From Acidobacteriota bacterium (GTDB taxonomy: Bacteria > Acidobacteriota > Vicinamibacteria > Vicinamibacterales > CAVVIG01), in contig JAGWRA010000123.1 of NCBI GenBank assembly GCA_028876655.1, positions 1-49,323 of the forward strand: a DNA stretch of 49,323 nt. Direction: 5' to 3'. The position numbers were made by a program, and so were the translations under genes. Under the pieces are notes generated by a model. It did no database searches. It had not been told where the DNA came from and was given only the letters and a program-made list of their open reading frames with translations. This document shows, in pieces, positions 26,251 to 35,335 of this stretch (its first letter is position 1; every line of letters starts with the position of its first letter).

Positions 26251-27402
26251 ATGAACGTTCCCGTCTACCTCGATTACCACGCCACCACCCCCGTCGACCC
26301 GCGCGTCGTCGAGGCGATGCTCCCGTACTTCACGACCACGTTCGGCAACCCGTCGAGCCGCAGCCATCCCTTCGGCTGGGCGGCCGACGAGGCCGTGGAA
26401 CGGGCACGCCAGCAGGTGGCGGACCTCCTCGGCGCGAAGCTGCGCGAGATCGTCTTCACGAGCGGCGCCACCGAGTCCAACAACCTGGCGATCCGGGGCG
26501 TCGCGGCGTTGAAGGGGCGCGGACACATCATCACGGCCGCCACCGAGCACAAGGCGGTGCTCGATCCCTGCCGGCGCCTCGAGCAGGAGGGCTTCCGCGT
26601 CACGTACCTGACGGTGGGTCCCGACGGGCTGGTCGATCCGGCGGCGGTCGAGCGCGCGATCGCGGAGGACACGATCCTCATCTCGATCATGGCCGCCAAC
26701 AACGAGATCGGCGTCCTCCAGCCGCTCGCGGCGATCGGCCGCATCGCCCGGGCGCGCGGGGTGGTGGTCCATACCGACGCCGTGCAGGCGGCCGGCAAGG
26801 TGCCGTTCGACGTGCGGGCGCTCGGCGTCGATCTCGCGTCGGTGACCGCTCACAAGCTGTACGGCCCGAAAGGCGTGGGTGCGCTGTACGTCCGGCGCGG
26901 CAGCCCGCGCCTGGACCTGGTCCCGCTCTGCGACGGTGGCGGGCAGGAACGCGGCCTGCGTCCCGGCACGCTCAACGTCCCCGGCATCGTCGGGTTCGGC
27001 CGGGCCGCGGAGATCGCGCGGCTCGAGATGGCGGCCGAGGCGGAGCGGATGCGCGGCCAGCGCGATCGGCTGCTCGACGGGCTGCGTGATCGTGTCGGCC
27101 ACCTGCGCGTGAACGGATCGCTGACCGAGCGGTTGCCGAACAACCTGAATGTCGCCTTCCCGGGCGTGGAAGGCGAAGCGCTGCAGCTCGGGCTGAAGGA
27201 CGTGGCCGTGTCGTCCGGTTCCGCCTGCACGTCGGCCAGCATCGAGCCGTCGCACGTGCTGAAGGCGCTCGGCCTGCCAGACGACCTGGCGCGCGCCTCC
27301 CTCCGGTTCGGTCTCGGCCGCTTCACCACCGACGAGGAGATTGCGTTTGCCACCGAAGCGGTCGCGACACTGGTCACGCGCCTGCGGCAGCGCCTCCCTT
27401 GA
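26251..27402 (+). CDS. Cysteine desulfurase, IscS/NifS type
   Basis: A PLP enzyme of 383 residues that takes sulfur from cysteine as a persulfide for Fe-S clusters, thiolation or cofactors. Motifs: [38 protein letters not shown], the PLP lysine in [25 protein letters not shown], and the catalytic cysteine loop [10 protein letters not shown]. Length and an uninterrupted loop point to group I (IscS-like). No iscU gene follows, so supplying the rhodanese/E1 fusion of this operon is a plausible job. It is probably co-transcribed with rrf2. Confidence 0.93.
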   Translation: MNVPVYLDYHATTPVDPRVVEAMLPYFTTTFGNPSSRSHPFGWAADEAVERARQQVADLLGAKLREIVFTSGATESNNLAIRGVAALKGRGHIITAATEHKAVLDPCRRLEQEGFRVTYLTVGPDGLVDPAAVERAIAEDTILISIMAANNEIGVLQPLAAIGRIARARGVVVHTDAVQAAGKVPFDVRALGVDLASVTAHKLYGPKGVGALYVRRGSPRLDLVPLCDGGGQERGLRPGTLNVPGIVGFGRAAEIARLEMAAEAERMRGQRDRLLDGLRDRVGHLRVNGSLTERLPNNLNVAFPGVEGEALQLGLKDVAVSSGSACTSASIEPSHVLKALGLPDDLARASLRFGLGRFTTDEEIAFATEAVATLVTRLRQRLP

Positions 27403-27433
27403 GCCGCCGGTCTCCCTGTGAGACGATGGCCCT

Positions 27434-27853
27434 GTGCCGGCTGCCAGGGTTTCGGGCTGGACGTTCGGGCTCGTCTGCCTGGCTGGGCTGATGGCAGGTT
27501 CCACGGCTGCGGCCCAGCCGCCGTCGGGCTCGTCGGCGCCGAGTCGCACGGAGGCGGCTCAGGACCCGTTCGCCACCGAGAAGGTCCCGTACTCGATCGC
27601 CCGCATCGCCAGGGCGCTCGAGACCCCGCCGCCGAAGGACCGCCTGCACCTCGATTTCCACGTGGTCGTCATGGGGCAGGCGCCGCCGCCCGCGCTCTTC
27701 ACCGGCTTCGACCTCCAGAACGGCCCCGTGCCGTTCGGCGCCCCCACCCAGCAGCAGTTCCTGGACGTCGTCACGCCGGAGGCGTTCAAGGCGCCGGCCA
27801 TCCCGCTGGGCGGCGTGTTCAAGTGGCTGATCGACAAGGCCCGCAAGCACTGA
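27434..27853 (+). CDS. Secreted hypothetical protein
   Basis: 139 residues from GTG 27434. The N-terminus is a typical signal peptide (FGLVCLAGLMAGSTAAAQ). The mature part is short with Ser/Pro-rich start, then HLDFHVVVMGQAPP and TPEAFKAPAIPLGGVFKWLIDKARKH. I do not recognise the family, and no catalytic motif is visible. It lies 31 bases after the desulfurase, so it may ride on the same transcript. Confidence 0.65.
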   Translation: MPAARVSGWTFGLVCLAGLMAGSTAAAQPPSGSSAPSRTEAAQDPFATEKVPYSIARIARALETPPPKDRLHLDFHVVVMGQAPPPALFTGFDLQNGPVPFGAPTQQQFLDVVTPEAFKAPAIPLGGVFKWLIDKARKH

Positions 27854-27878
27854 GCGGCACCGGCCGGCGGGGCTGTGG

Positions 27879-27884
27879 TACACT
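27879..27884 (+). promoter_or_regulatory. Possible -10 element ahead of mqnD
   Basis: TACACT is preceded by TGTGG, about 35 bases upstream of the mqnD ATG. No clear -35 is seen. Confidence 0.3.
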
Positions 27885-27917
27885 TCGTCGGATGCGCGGC
27901 CTCCGTTCCGGTCATCC

Positions 27918-28763
27918 ATGGCCGCGCCGATCAGTCTCATGAAAATCGCCATCGCCCACAGCCCTGATTCCGACGACGCCTTCATGTTCTACGGCCTGGC
28001 CAGCGGCCAGGTGCCGTCCGCCCCGTTCGAGATCGAGCACGTGCTCTCCGACATCGAGACGCTGAATCGTGCCGCGTTCGAGGGGAAGTACGAGGTCACG
28101 GCCGTCTCGTTCAACGCCTACACGCGGCTGACCGACAAGTACCTGCTGCTGCCGCACGGCGCCAGCATGGGCGATCGCTACGGCCCGATTGTCGTGGCGC
28201 GCCGCGACGGTCCCTCCTCGCTGAAGGGGACGACGGTGGCGATCCCGGGCGAGTTGACGACGGCGTTCCTCGCGCTGCGCATGTACGACCCCGCGGTGCA
28301 GTACACGGTGATGCCGTTCGATCAGATCCAGGAGGCCGTGCGCGACGGCCAGGTGGCGGCCGGGCTGCTCATCCACGAAGGCCAGCTGACCTACGCGGAC
28401 GATGGGCTGAAGAAGATCGTCGATCTGGGCGAGTGGTGGGCCGATCTCACCGGCGGGCTGCCGCTGCCGCTCGGCGGCAACGTCATCCGCCGCGACCTCG
28501 GGCCCGGGACGATCGCGAAGGTGTCGCGGCTGCTGCACGACAGCATCGCCTACGCGCTGAACCATCGGCAGGAGGCGGTCGACTACGCGATGCAGTTCGG
28601 GCGCGGTCTCGACCGCGGCAAGACCGACCGGTTCGTCGGGATGTACGTGAATGAGTTGACGCTCGACTACGGCGAGCGCGGGCGGACGGCCGTGCAGCGG
28701 CTGTTCGACGAAGCGTACGCGAAGCAGTTGATCCCGAAGCCGCTGAAGGCCGAGTTCGTCTGA
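27918..28763 (+). CDS. mqnD: 1,4-dihydroxy-6-naphthoate synthase (futalosine pathway)
   Basis: A periplasmic-binding-protein-like fold of 281 residues of the MqnA/MqnD group. Here AHSPDSDDAFMFYGL, followed by TAVSFNAYTRLTDKY and LIHEGQLTYADDGL, fits MqnD better than MqnA. It cleaves cyclic dehypoxanthinyl futalosine to 1,4-dihydroxy-6-naphthoate in menaquinone biosynthesis. It lacks a signal peptide, as expected for a cytoplasmic enzyme. ATG 27918 is used; ATG 27939 (MKIAIAHS) aligns better with short homologues. Other mqn genes are outside the window. Confidence 0.85.
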   Translation: MAAPISLMKIAIAHSPDSDDAFMFYGLASGQVPSAPFEIEHVLSDIETLNRAAFEGKYEVTAVSFNAYTRLTDKYLLLPHGASMGDRYGPIVVARRDGPSSLKGTTVAIPGELTTAFLALRMYDPAVQYTVMPFDQIQEAVRDGQVAAGLLIHEGQLTYADDGLKKIVDLGEWWADLTGGLPLPLGGNVIRRDLGPGTIAKVSRLLHDSIAYALNHRQEAVDYAMQFGRGLDRGKTDRFVGMYVNELTLDYGERGRTAVQRLFDEAYAKQLIPKPLKAEFV

Positions 28764-28780
28764 CGCGCGTCAACGCGCAG

Positions 28781-28857
28781 CACTGACAACTCAGCACTCA
28801 GCACTGAAAACTCAGAACTGCGAACTGACAACTGCGAACTGACGACTGAGAACTCAC
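28781..28857. repeat. Eleven-unit heptanucleotide repeat (RACTSAS-like)
   Basis: A clean run of 11 seven-base units, for example AACTCAG, AACTGCG, AACTGAC, CACTCAG, GACTGAG. It fills the gap between the convergent mqnD and glycosyltransferase-like genes and runs into the latter's stop codon. It resembles the short tandemly repeated heptamers known from cyanobacteria. Confidence 0.85.
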
Positions 28858-30593
28858 TTCCTGTCCTCTGAATCGTAGAGCGTCACGATCGGATTCGTCC
28901 ACGCGTGCCGCGGCCGGCCGTCGAGCAGGCCGAGCGTCTTCTGGCCCGGGAACCGGCTCCGGAACTCCTGCTCCTCGAATCCCTCCAGCAGCAGGTAGGG
29001 GTGAAGGCCGCGCGCCTGCAGCGCGGCCAGCGCCTTGTCCAGGTCCTGCGGCTCCAGCCAGTCCCAGCGCAGCGTCCATCGGTGGGCGTACAGGCGGATG
29101 CTGCACGACTCCTGCATGCTGAGGAAGACGGCGTTGGGCGGCGTCAGCCGGGCGAGGTCCTCGCCGACGGTCACGTAGTGCCGCTCCTGTACGTGCAGGC
29201 GGAACACGCCGCGGTCGGCAGCCATGAGCCCCTCGTAGCAGCCGGCGGCCACCACGACGAGCAGCAGGAGGACCGCGCCTGGCACCGGGCCGGCCCGGCG
29301 GAGCAGCTGCTGGATTCCGCCGCTCGCCAGCACGAGCAGCAGCGGCAGCCCCGGGAGCAGGTACCGCAGGTACCACCACGCACCGAAGGGGAGGAAGACG
29401 AGATAGGACCCGAGCAACAGGGCCAGGAACAGGCCGAGACCGGCCCGCACGTTCGACTGCTGCAACGGGCCGTGGGGCCGTGATGCGCGCCACAGGAACG
29501 GCAGGACCGCGGCGGCCACGAGCGGCGTCTCGGTCTCGACGAGCCATCGCGAGTAGCTCGCGAGGTTCGGCAGGATGTGCGACAGCGCGTACAGGTTGCC
29601 GAGCGCGCCGTAACCTGATCGCCACGGCGCCCCGTACGCCTCCAGGTTGAACCAGGCCACCACCACGACACCGGGCAGCGTCCCGGCGGCGAGCCAGAGC
29701 AGCGTGCGCCAGGCGTCGCGGGTGAACCAGGCCTGGCCCGCCTCGCGCGGCCAGGTGAGGAGCGCGAGCGGCAGCACGAGGGGCGCGAGGTTCGGGCGGA
29801 TGGCGATTGCCAGCCCCGCGGCGAGCCCGGCAGCGGCCGGCCGGCGCAGGAGGGCGAAGACGAGCGCGAGCGTCCAGGCCGCGGCGGCGGGCACGTCGCT
29901 CATCGGAGAGACGAGCTGATAGAGGAACGCCGGGCTGAGTGCCAGCAGCAGCGCCGCCACGAGCCCGGTCGTTTCGTCGAACAGCAGGCTGCCGAGCAGG
30001 AATGTCAGGCCGACGGCCAGGCCACCGGCCAGCGGGACGACGGCGTAGGTGCCCTGCGGCCCCGCGACGGCGGTGGCCGCGGCCATCAGCAGCGGCAGCC
30101 CCGGCGGATACTTCGGCGCGGTCGTGTACGGAGCCGGGCCGGTCGTGGCGCCGAGCGGCGTGAAGGTCCAGTCGAGGTTCGACCAGTGCAGGCCCTTCGC
30201 CACCGACTGCTGATCGAAGACGAGGGCGCCGCGCAGCCAGTCGTGCGCCTGCGTCACGTAGCCGCAGGAATCGTCCCCCCCAGCTGCGAAGGTCCCCCAG
30301 TGCCAGGCCGCCGCGACGGTCAGCCCCACCAGGAGCAGCGCCAGCGCCCACCGCCTGCGCAGGAAGGCGCGGCTCATGCGGGCGAGATCCGACGGGACGG
30401 TCCGGAAGAAGAGCGCGAGATAGAGACCCAGTGCCAGCAGGCCAAGCAGCAGCGGCCTTCCGGCGTCGTGCAGGGAGAGCCGGATCGGTCCGACCGTCAG
30501 GGTGCCGCCGCCCGTGTGGGTGATGGCGAGCGCCGTGGCGAGGGCGAGCGCCGCCAGGCCCGGCAGCCCTCGCCGCGCGAGACGGATCCACAT
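28854..30593 (-). CDS. Multi-pass membrane protein, GT-C glycosyltransferase-like
   Basis: 579 residues with about 10-12 hydrophobic segments, and a soluble C-terminal region of ~120 residues (residues ~455-579). An early periplasmic loop has GTFAAGGDDSCGYV; the acidic DD pair and later KYPPGLPLL resemble the ArnT/PMT (GT39/GT83) families that transfer sugars from polyprenyl-phosphate donors. Confirmation would need a profile search. It lies 33 bases after the B12-operon gene on the same strand, so read-through transcription from the riboswitch is possible. The 28798..30591 track ORF is a frame shadow. Confidence 0.75.
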   Translation of the reverse strand: MWIRLARRGLPGLAALALATALAITHTGGGTLTVGPIRLSLHDAGRPLLLGLLALGLYLALFFRTVPSDLARMSRAFLRRRWALALLLVGLTVAAAWHWGTFAAGGDDSCGYVTQAHDWLRGALVFDQQSVAKGLHWSNLDWTFTPLGATTGPAPYTTAPKYPPGLPLLMAAATAVAGPQGTYAVVPLAGGLAVGLTFLLGSLLFDETTGLVAALLLALSPAFLYQLVSPMSDVPAAAAWTLALVFALLRRPAAAGLAAGLAIAIRPNLAPLVLPLALLTWPREAGQAWFTRDAWRTLLWLAAGTLPGVVVVAWFNLEAYGAPWRSGYGALGNLYALSHILPNLASYSRWLVETETPLVAAAVLPFLWRASRPHGPLQQSNVRAGLGLFLALLLGSYLVFLPFGAWWYLRYLLPGLPLLLVLASGGIQQLLRRAGPVPGAVLLLLVVVAAGCYEGLMAADRGVFRLHVQERHYVTVGEDLARLTPPNAVFLSMQESCSIRLYAHRWTLRWDWLEPQDLDKALAALQARGLHPYLLLEGFEEQEFRSRFPGQKTLGLLDGRPRHAWTNPIVTLYDSEDRK

Positions 30594-30626
30594 GCTGCGA
30601 GTTCCTCCGCTGAGACCGTGGCCGCG

Positions 30627-31472
30627 CTACCGGCCGTCCGGGTCGAGCCGCTCCGCCGGGGCCAGCTCCGGGGGGACGTCCAGCCCGAAGGTGCGGGCGA
30701 ACAGCGCGTGCAGCTGGCGCACCCCTTCACCCAGGCTGGCCGGGCCGGGCTGGAGAATGTAGGTCGACTTTACCTCGAAGATCCGCCCGGCTTTCACGGC
30801 GCTGACGTGCTGCCACCCGGCGCGGCCCGCGATGGCGGACTTCCGGACCTTCTTGCCGCACCACGACGCCACGATGATCTCCGGATCGCGCGCCGCGACC
30901 GTGCCGGCCGCGACGATCCGATCCTTGCCGAGCCGCGCCTGCTTCAGCTCGGGGAAGATCGGATCGCCGCCAGCGACGGCGACGAGTTCTTCGACCCACT
31001 CGATGCCGGTGATGAGCGGCTCGTCCCACTCTTCGAAGAAGACACGCGGCCGGTGCGGGAAGCGCCGCGCCGAGGCGCGCACGGCCTCGAGGCCGTCTTC
31101 GAACGACGCGGCCAGGGCTTCGGCGCGATCCGCGCACCCGATCAGGCCGCCGAGCATCCGGATCATCTGGAGAATCTCCGCGATGCTGCGCTGGTTGAAC
31201 GTGAAGACCGGCAGGCCGCGCCGGATCAGGTCGGCGGCGATGTCGGCCTGGAGATCCGAGAAGGCGAGCACCAGGTCGGGCTTCAGCGCTTCGATCTTCT
31301 CGATCCGCGCGTGGATAAAGGCGGAGACCCGCGGCTTCTGCCGCGCCTCCGGCGGCCGCGCGGTGTAGCCCGACACGCCGACGATCCGGTCGCCCGCGCC
31401 CAGCAGGTACAGCGTCTCGGTCGTCTCCTCGGTGAGGCAGACGATGCGCTGGGGGTAGGTGGCGTCGATCAT
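30627..31472 (-). CDS. BtuF/periplasmic-binding-like protein lacking a signal peptide
   Basis: 281 residues of the COG0614 helical-backbone substrate-binding fold: QRIVCLTEETTETLYLLGAGDRIVGVSGY, then ALKPDLVLAFSDLQADIAADLIRRG, and a C-terminal lobe with WQHVSAVKAGRIFEV. It starts directly with the fold and has no signal peptide or lipobox, unlike btuF in the same operon. It might be a cytoplasmic corrinoid-binding protein. It is the last clear gene in the riboswitch-led operon, with an ATGA overlap to the DUF71 gene. Confidence 0.85.
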   Translation of the reverse strand: MIDATYPQRIVCLTEETTETLYLLGAGDRIVGVSGYTARPPEARQKPRVSAFIHARIEKIEALKPDLVLAFSDLQADIAADLIRRGLPVFTFNQRSIAEILQMIRMLGGLIGCADRAEALAASFEDGLEAVRASARRFPHRPRVFFEEWDEPLITGIEWVEELVAVAGGDPIFPELKQARLGKDRIVAAGTVAARDPEIIVASWCGKKVRKSAIAGRAGWQHVSAVKAGRIFEVKSTYILQPGPASLGEGVRQLHALFARTFGLDVPPELAPAERLDPDGR

Positions 31473-32158
31473 GCGTGCGCCTCGGCGCGGCGCGGGAGGA
31501 GGTCGGCGAAGACGAAACCGTCGCGCTCGACCACGTCACCCGGATCGATGGCAATCGGTTCGGAGAACATCGGACCGTCGTAGGCGAACGAATGGAACTC
31601 CCCCCGCTCGCCGCACGGATCCACCGCGTCGCCGATCTCGGCGAGGAGCGCCGCGTCGAACTCGCGCCCGGCGAAGCGGCGGTCGAGGACCCGCGGATCG
31701 ACCGTGGTGAGCCGCGCGCGCAGGCCGCCGGCGATCATCTCACGCGCCAGCGTGGCCGTCGGGCGCAGCCACAGCGGGAAGACCGGCGTCAGGCCGCTGC
31801 CGGCCAGCTTCTGCTCGCGGTACGCCCGGATGTCCTCCAGGAACAGGTCGCCGAACGCCATGTGCGTATAGCCGTCGGCGACCGCGCGGCGGGTCGCCGC
31901 GGCCATCCGGCGCTCGTACTCCTCGTTGGAGCAGGGCCACGGCAAGGGCACTTCGATGAGCGGGAGGCCGGCGGCCCCCGCCTGGGCCTGCAGCAGTTCG
32001 CGCCGGACGGCGTGCATGGCGACGCGTCCGAACGCTTCGTTCGTGGTCGTCAGCAGCGCCCCGATGTTCCACGCGCCGCTCTGCCGCAGGACGTGGAGCA
32101 TCCAGGCGCTGTCCTTGCCGCTGGACCAGGAGACGAGGAGGCGAGGGAGTGTGCTCAT
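31469..32158 (-). CDS. DUF71/COG2102 (Dph6-like) ATP pyrophosphatase, B12-operon type
   Basis: A 229-residue N-type ATP pyrophosphatase with PP-loop LLVSWSSGKDSAWML and the family signature CGERGEFHSFAYDGPMF. Eukaryotic and archaeal relatives amidate diphthine. Bacteria have no diphthamide, and comparative genomics has predicted a subgroup acting in B12 salvage. Its position here, ATGA-overlapping btuF on one side and a BtuF-like gene on the other under a B12 riboswitch, fits that subgroup. The chemical step is unknown. Confidence 0.88.
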   Translation of the reverse strand: MSTLPRLLVSWSSGKDSAWMLHVLRQSGAWNIGALLTTTNEAFGRVAMHAVRRELLQAQAGAAGLPLIEVPLPWPCSNEEYERRMAAATRRAVADGYTHMAFGDLFLEDIRAYREQKLAGSGLTPVFPLWLRPTATLAREMIAGGLRARLTTVDPRVLDRRFAGREFDAALLAEIGDAVDPCGERGEFHSFAYDGPMFSEPIAIDPGDVVERDGFVFADLLPRRAEAHA

Positions 32159-33087
32159 TTGCCGGCGAACGCTCCAGGATGCAGCGCGCGCGCCATCCGT
32201 TCGATCCCTTCGGCGATGCGCGGGCCCGGGACGACGAGGTCGTCGCCCACCAGCAGGTGCACGGCGTGATCGCGAACGGCCGGCACGGCCCCGAGGACGT
32301 TCCAGACCGCGAGTTCGTGCGCCATGTCCCCGGGCGACATCGGCTGGCCGTAGTGCAGCTCGAGGATGACCTGCGGTGCCCGGGCGATCACCGTCTCGGA
32401 CGAAATCTGCACCGACTGCCGCTTCACGTCGGCGAAGACGTTGTCGCCGCCGGCCGCCGCGAGCATGTCGTTCAGGAAGCCGACGCCGCCGCTCGCGTAG
32501 ATGTCGCGCAGGGCGAAGGCCGCCCGCTGGAAGACGAGCAGCGTGCGCGGCCGCGGCCGGCCCGCCACGGCGGCCTTCACGGCGTCGATCCGGCGCGAGA
32601 TCCGGGCATCCAGCGCCGCGGCGCCGGATGCGCTGCCGACGCGCGCGCCGAGCGACCGGATCGTCGCGAGCACGTCGGCGAGACTCGCGCCGTTGACGAA
32701 CGTGTAGACCGGAATCCCCGCCTGCCCGAGTTGCCGGCGCAGGTCGTCCTGCGTCGCGTAGACGACGACCAGGTCGGGATGCAGCTCGAAGATCCGCTCC
32801 AGGTCCGGGTCGATGAGCGCGCCGACGCGCGGGAGCCGATCCACCTGCGGCGGGAAGCGATCGTAGCTGCTGACGCCGACGAGGCGCGGGCCGGCCCCCA
32901 TGGCGAACAGCATCTCGGTGGCCGCGGGCACCAGCGAGACGATCCGCGCCGGGCGCTGGCTCGTGGATGGCGCGGCCCGCACCGAGGCGCGCGGCCGGGC
33001 GGTTGTCACCCAGGCGAGGCTGAGCAGGGCGGCAGCGAGGGCCAGGCCGGTGAGGCAGTGCCGCGACGAGGGGTGGGCGCGGCTCAC
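32155..33087 (-). CDS. btuF: Cobalamin ABC transporter substrate-binding protein
   Basis: A 310-residue protein from GTG 33087, overlapping the btuC stop. The track's longer frame is a btuC shadow. The N-terminus is a signal/anchor (LTGLALAAALLSLAWVTTA) followed by the COG0614 fold: RIVSLVPAATEMLFAMGAGPRLVGVSSYDRFP, LHPDLVVVYATQDDLRRQL, GDNVFADVKRQSVQIS. It delivers B12 or cobinamide to BtuCD in the periplasm. Assignment as B12-specific rests on the upstream riboswitch. Confidence 0.92.
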   Translation of the reverse strand: MSRAHPSSRHCLTGLALAAALLSLAWVTTARPRASVRAAPSTSQRPARIVSLVPAATEMLFAMGAGPRLVGVSSYDRFPPQVDRLPRVGALIDPDLERIFELHPDLVVVYATQDDLRRQLGQAGIPVYTFVNGASLADVLATIRSLGARVGSASGAAALDARISRRIDAVKAAVAGRPRPRTLLVFQRAAFALRDIYASGGVGFLNDMLAAAGGDNVFADVKRQSVQISSETVIARAPQVILELHYGQPMSPGDMAHELAVWNVLGAVPAVRDHAVHLLVGDDLVVPGPRIAEGIERMARALHPGAFAGK

Positions 33088-34112
33088 ACCCGTCCCTCCG
33101 CGCGGCGCAGCAGCAGCCAGAGGAAGAACGGGCCGCCCAGAACCGCCGTGATGATGCCGACCGGCAGCTCGAGCGGCGTGAAGGCGGTCCGCGCGACCAG
33201 ATCGCAGGCGACCAGGAACATCGCGCCGAAGCAGGCCGAGGCCGGCAGCACCAGGCGGTGGTCGGGGCCGACGATCAGGCGGACGAGGTGTGGGACGATG
33301 ATGCCGACAAAGCCGATCGGGCCGGCCAGGGCGACGGCGGCGCCGGTGGCGAGCGACGCGCTGACGAGCGCGAGCCGCTGCGCCCGGACGACGTCGACGC
33401 CACGGGCCGCGGCGGCCTCGGTGCCGAGGCTGAGCAGGTTCAGCGGCCGTGGCAGCAGGGCGAAGGCGACGAGCGCAAGCAAGACCAGCGGCGCGGCCGC
33501 GGCAATCGGCGCATAGCCCGCCACGTCGAGATCGCCCATCAGCCAGCGCACCGTCCGGAACGTCTGCGTGAAGTCGGCGAGGTACTGGACGAACAGGATC
33601 AGCGCGGCGAAGAAGGCGTTCAGCGTGACGCCCGCCAGCAGCAGGACGTTGGTCGAGAGCCCCTGCCGCCGCGCGGTGGACAGCAGGTAGACGATCAGCA
33701 GGCCGCCGGCCGCGCCGGCGAAGCTGGCGAGCGGCACGGCCGTCAGGCCGGCCACGTGCAGCTGCAGGTCGAACGTGATGGCGATGATCGCGCCGAGCGC
33801 GGCGCCGGCCGACACGCCGAGCGTGTCGGGGCTGGCCAGCGGATTGCGCAGCAGCGCCTGAAAGACGACGCCCGAGGTGGCGAGGGCGCAGCCGACCAGG
33901 GCAGCCGCCAGGACGCGCGGGAGGCGCGCGATGAAGAAGATCTGGGCGTCGGCGTTCTGCGCGAACGGGATGGTGCGATCGAAGACGCGCGCCAGGCTCA
34001 GCCGGCTCGGGCCCACGAGCGGCGCGAGCACGATGGTCGCGACGGCCGCCGTGCCGAAGACGAGCAGCGTGATCAGCAGGCGCCGGCGGATGGCGGGGAC
34101 GGGTCCGGTCAC
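33084..34112 (-). CDS. btuC: Cobalamin ABC transporter permease
   Basis: FecCD/BtuC-type permease with about 10 membrane segments and signatures RLPRVLAAALVGCALATSGVVFQALLRNPLASPDTLGVSAGAA and GFVGIIVPHLVRLIVGPDHR. I chose GTG 34112 (342 residues), because the track start at ATG 34190 would make the protein read through the dispersed repeat. Family members are about 330-340 residues. The stop overlaps btuF by GTGA. Confidence 0.92.
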   Translation of the reverse strand: MTGPVPAIRRRLLITLLVFGTAAVATIVLAPLVGPSRLSLARVFDRTIPFAQNADAQIFFIARLPRVLAAALVGCALATSGVVFQALLRNPLASPDTLGVSAGAALGAIIAITFDLQLHVAGLTAVPLASFAGAAGGLLIVYLLSTARRQGLSTNVLLLAGVTLNAFFAALILFVQYLADFTQTFRTVRWLMGDLDVAGYAPIAAAAPLVLLALVAFALLPRPLNLLSLGTEAAAARGVDVVRAQRLALVSASLATGAAVALAGPIGFVGIIVPHLVRLIVGPDHRLVLPASACFGAMFLVACDLVARTAFTPLELPVGIITAVLGGPFFLWLLLRRAEGRV

Positions 34113-34131
34113 GACGTCTGCATTTCTCTCT

Positions 34132-34178
34132 GCGCATGGGGCCCCACCCCCATGCGCTGCCGTCGCTGACGCTCCGGA
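34132..34178 (-). repeat. Dispersed 46-bp element with GGGGCCCC palindrome, copy 2
   Basis: Reverse-orientation copy of the element at 127-172 (about 3 mismatches). It lies in the 91-base gap between btuD and btuC, so it is part of the B12 operon transcript. The CGCATGGGG/CCCCATGCG arms would form a stable hairpin there. Confidence 0.8.
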
Positions 34179-34203
34179 TCCTGCCGCCACCGTTCGGCTG
34201 CTT

Positions 34204-34998
34204 TCATCGCACGTCCGCCCGGGCGATCGGCGTCACGGTGAGGTGCCGGGCCGCCTCGTGGAACCGGACGTCGGCGTCCACGCCGTAGAGCGCGCGGATC
34301 GTGGCCGGCGTCAGGACGTCGGCCGTGCCGCCCGCGGCGAGGACCCGGCCGCGTGAGAGCAGCACGAGCTGGCGGCAGAGGCTGCCGGCAAAGTTCAGGT
34401 CGTGCGTGGAGAGGACGATCGTCAGCCCGTGCTCGCGGTTCAGCGTGGCGAGCAGCGTGGCGATGTCCAGCTGCGCGCCGATGTCGAGCGAGGCCGTCGG
34501 CTCGTCGAGCAGCAGGATGTCGGGCGCCTGCGCCAGCGCGCTCGCGATGGCGACGCGCTGCCGCTCGCCGCCGCTGAGCGTGGCGAACCGGCGCCCGGCG
34601 AAGGCGTCGGTGCGGGTGGCGGCCAGCGCGGCGTGCGCCGCCGCCAGGTCGTCGGCCTTCTCGAGCTCGAACGGCCCGAGATGCGGATAGCGGCCCATCA
34701 GGACGACTTCCAGCACCGTGTAGTCGAACGCGGCGACCGTGTCCTGCGGGACGAAGGCGATGCGGCGCGCCAGCTCGCGCCGCGAGCGGGAGGCGAGCGC
34801 GACGCCGTCGAGCGTTACCGATCCCGCCGACGGCGCCAGCATCCCCGTCAGCACCTTCAGCAGCGTCGTCTTGCCCGAGCCGTTCGGGCCGAGGATGCCG
34901 ATGAGATCGCCGCGGCGGGCGCGCAGGCTCACGTCGCCGAGGACGCGGGCGCCTGCCGGGCCGGCGTACGAGAAGGAGACGTCAGTGGCGGCGAGCAC
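34204..34998 (-). CDS. btuD: Cobalamin ABC transporter ATP-binding protein
   Basis: 264 residues with Walker A GPNGSGKTTLL, signature LSGGERQRVAIASAL, Walker B ILLLDEPTASLD and switch histidine STHDL. It belongs to the Fe3+/B12-type ABC ATPases. First gene of the operon btuD-btuC-btuF-DUF71-BtuF-like, directly downstream of the cobalamin riboswitch. The ~25-residue tail after YGVDADVRFHEAARHL is usual for the family. Confidence 0.93.
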   Translation of the reverse strand: MLAATDVSFSYAGPAGARVLGDVSLRARRGDLIGILGPNGSGKTTLLKVLTGMLAPSAGSVTLDGVALASRSRRELARRIAFVPQDTVAAFDYTVLEVVLMGRYPHLGPFELEKADDLAAAHAALAATRTDAFAGRRFATLSGGERQRVAIASALAQAPDILLLDEPTASLDIGAQLDIATLLATLNREHGLTIVLSTHDLNFAGSLCRQLVLLSRGRVLAAGGTADVLTPATIRALYGVDADVRFHEAARHLTVTPIARADVR

Positions 34999-35114
34999 GG
35001 GAGGGCTCCGTGGCCGCAGTGGCGAATTGAAGGGTCATCCGGCCTCCCTCCGGCGTGTCCACGCGCCGGGTCTCCGCGTTCGCCGGGCGAACGGGAGGGA
35101 AGAGTTGAGGACGA

Positions 35115-35335
35115 ACCCCTGGCGATCAGGTTTCCTGACTCGCGGATCGTCGCGCAACGTCGCGCGCCTTCCCATGTCCGCGGAGGACACAGTGGCGGGA
35201 TCGCCCGATGTGGAGCGATCCATGACGGGGCTGCGAGCAGCCGCCGCCGGGACGTGCGCTCCCCGCTTACAGTGGCGGGACCGTGTGGGTCTTTCACCCA
35301 CTTCGCGTGGCCGCCGGGGTGCGCGTCGGTTGTCA
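35115..35335 (-). ncRNA. Cobalamin riboswitch (btuD operon leader)
   Basis: Read on the minus strand the leader has CCCGCCACTGTAAGCGGGG, a second CCGCCACTG followed by GGGAAGG, and the B12 box GAGTCAGGAAACCTGATC. These are the conserved pieces of the cobalamin (B12-element) aptamer in the right order. It ends about 110 bases before btuD, leaving room for an expression platform. Boundaries are approximate. Confidence 0.9.

Noticed and set aside
28781-28857. CRISPR array
   Set aside because: The units are 7 bases with no spacers; it is a simple tandem repeat. No cas genes are in the window.
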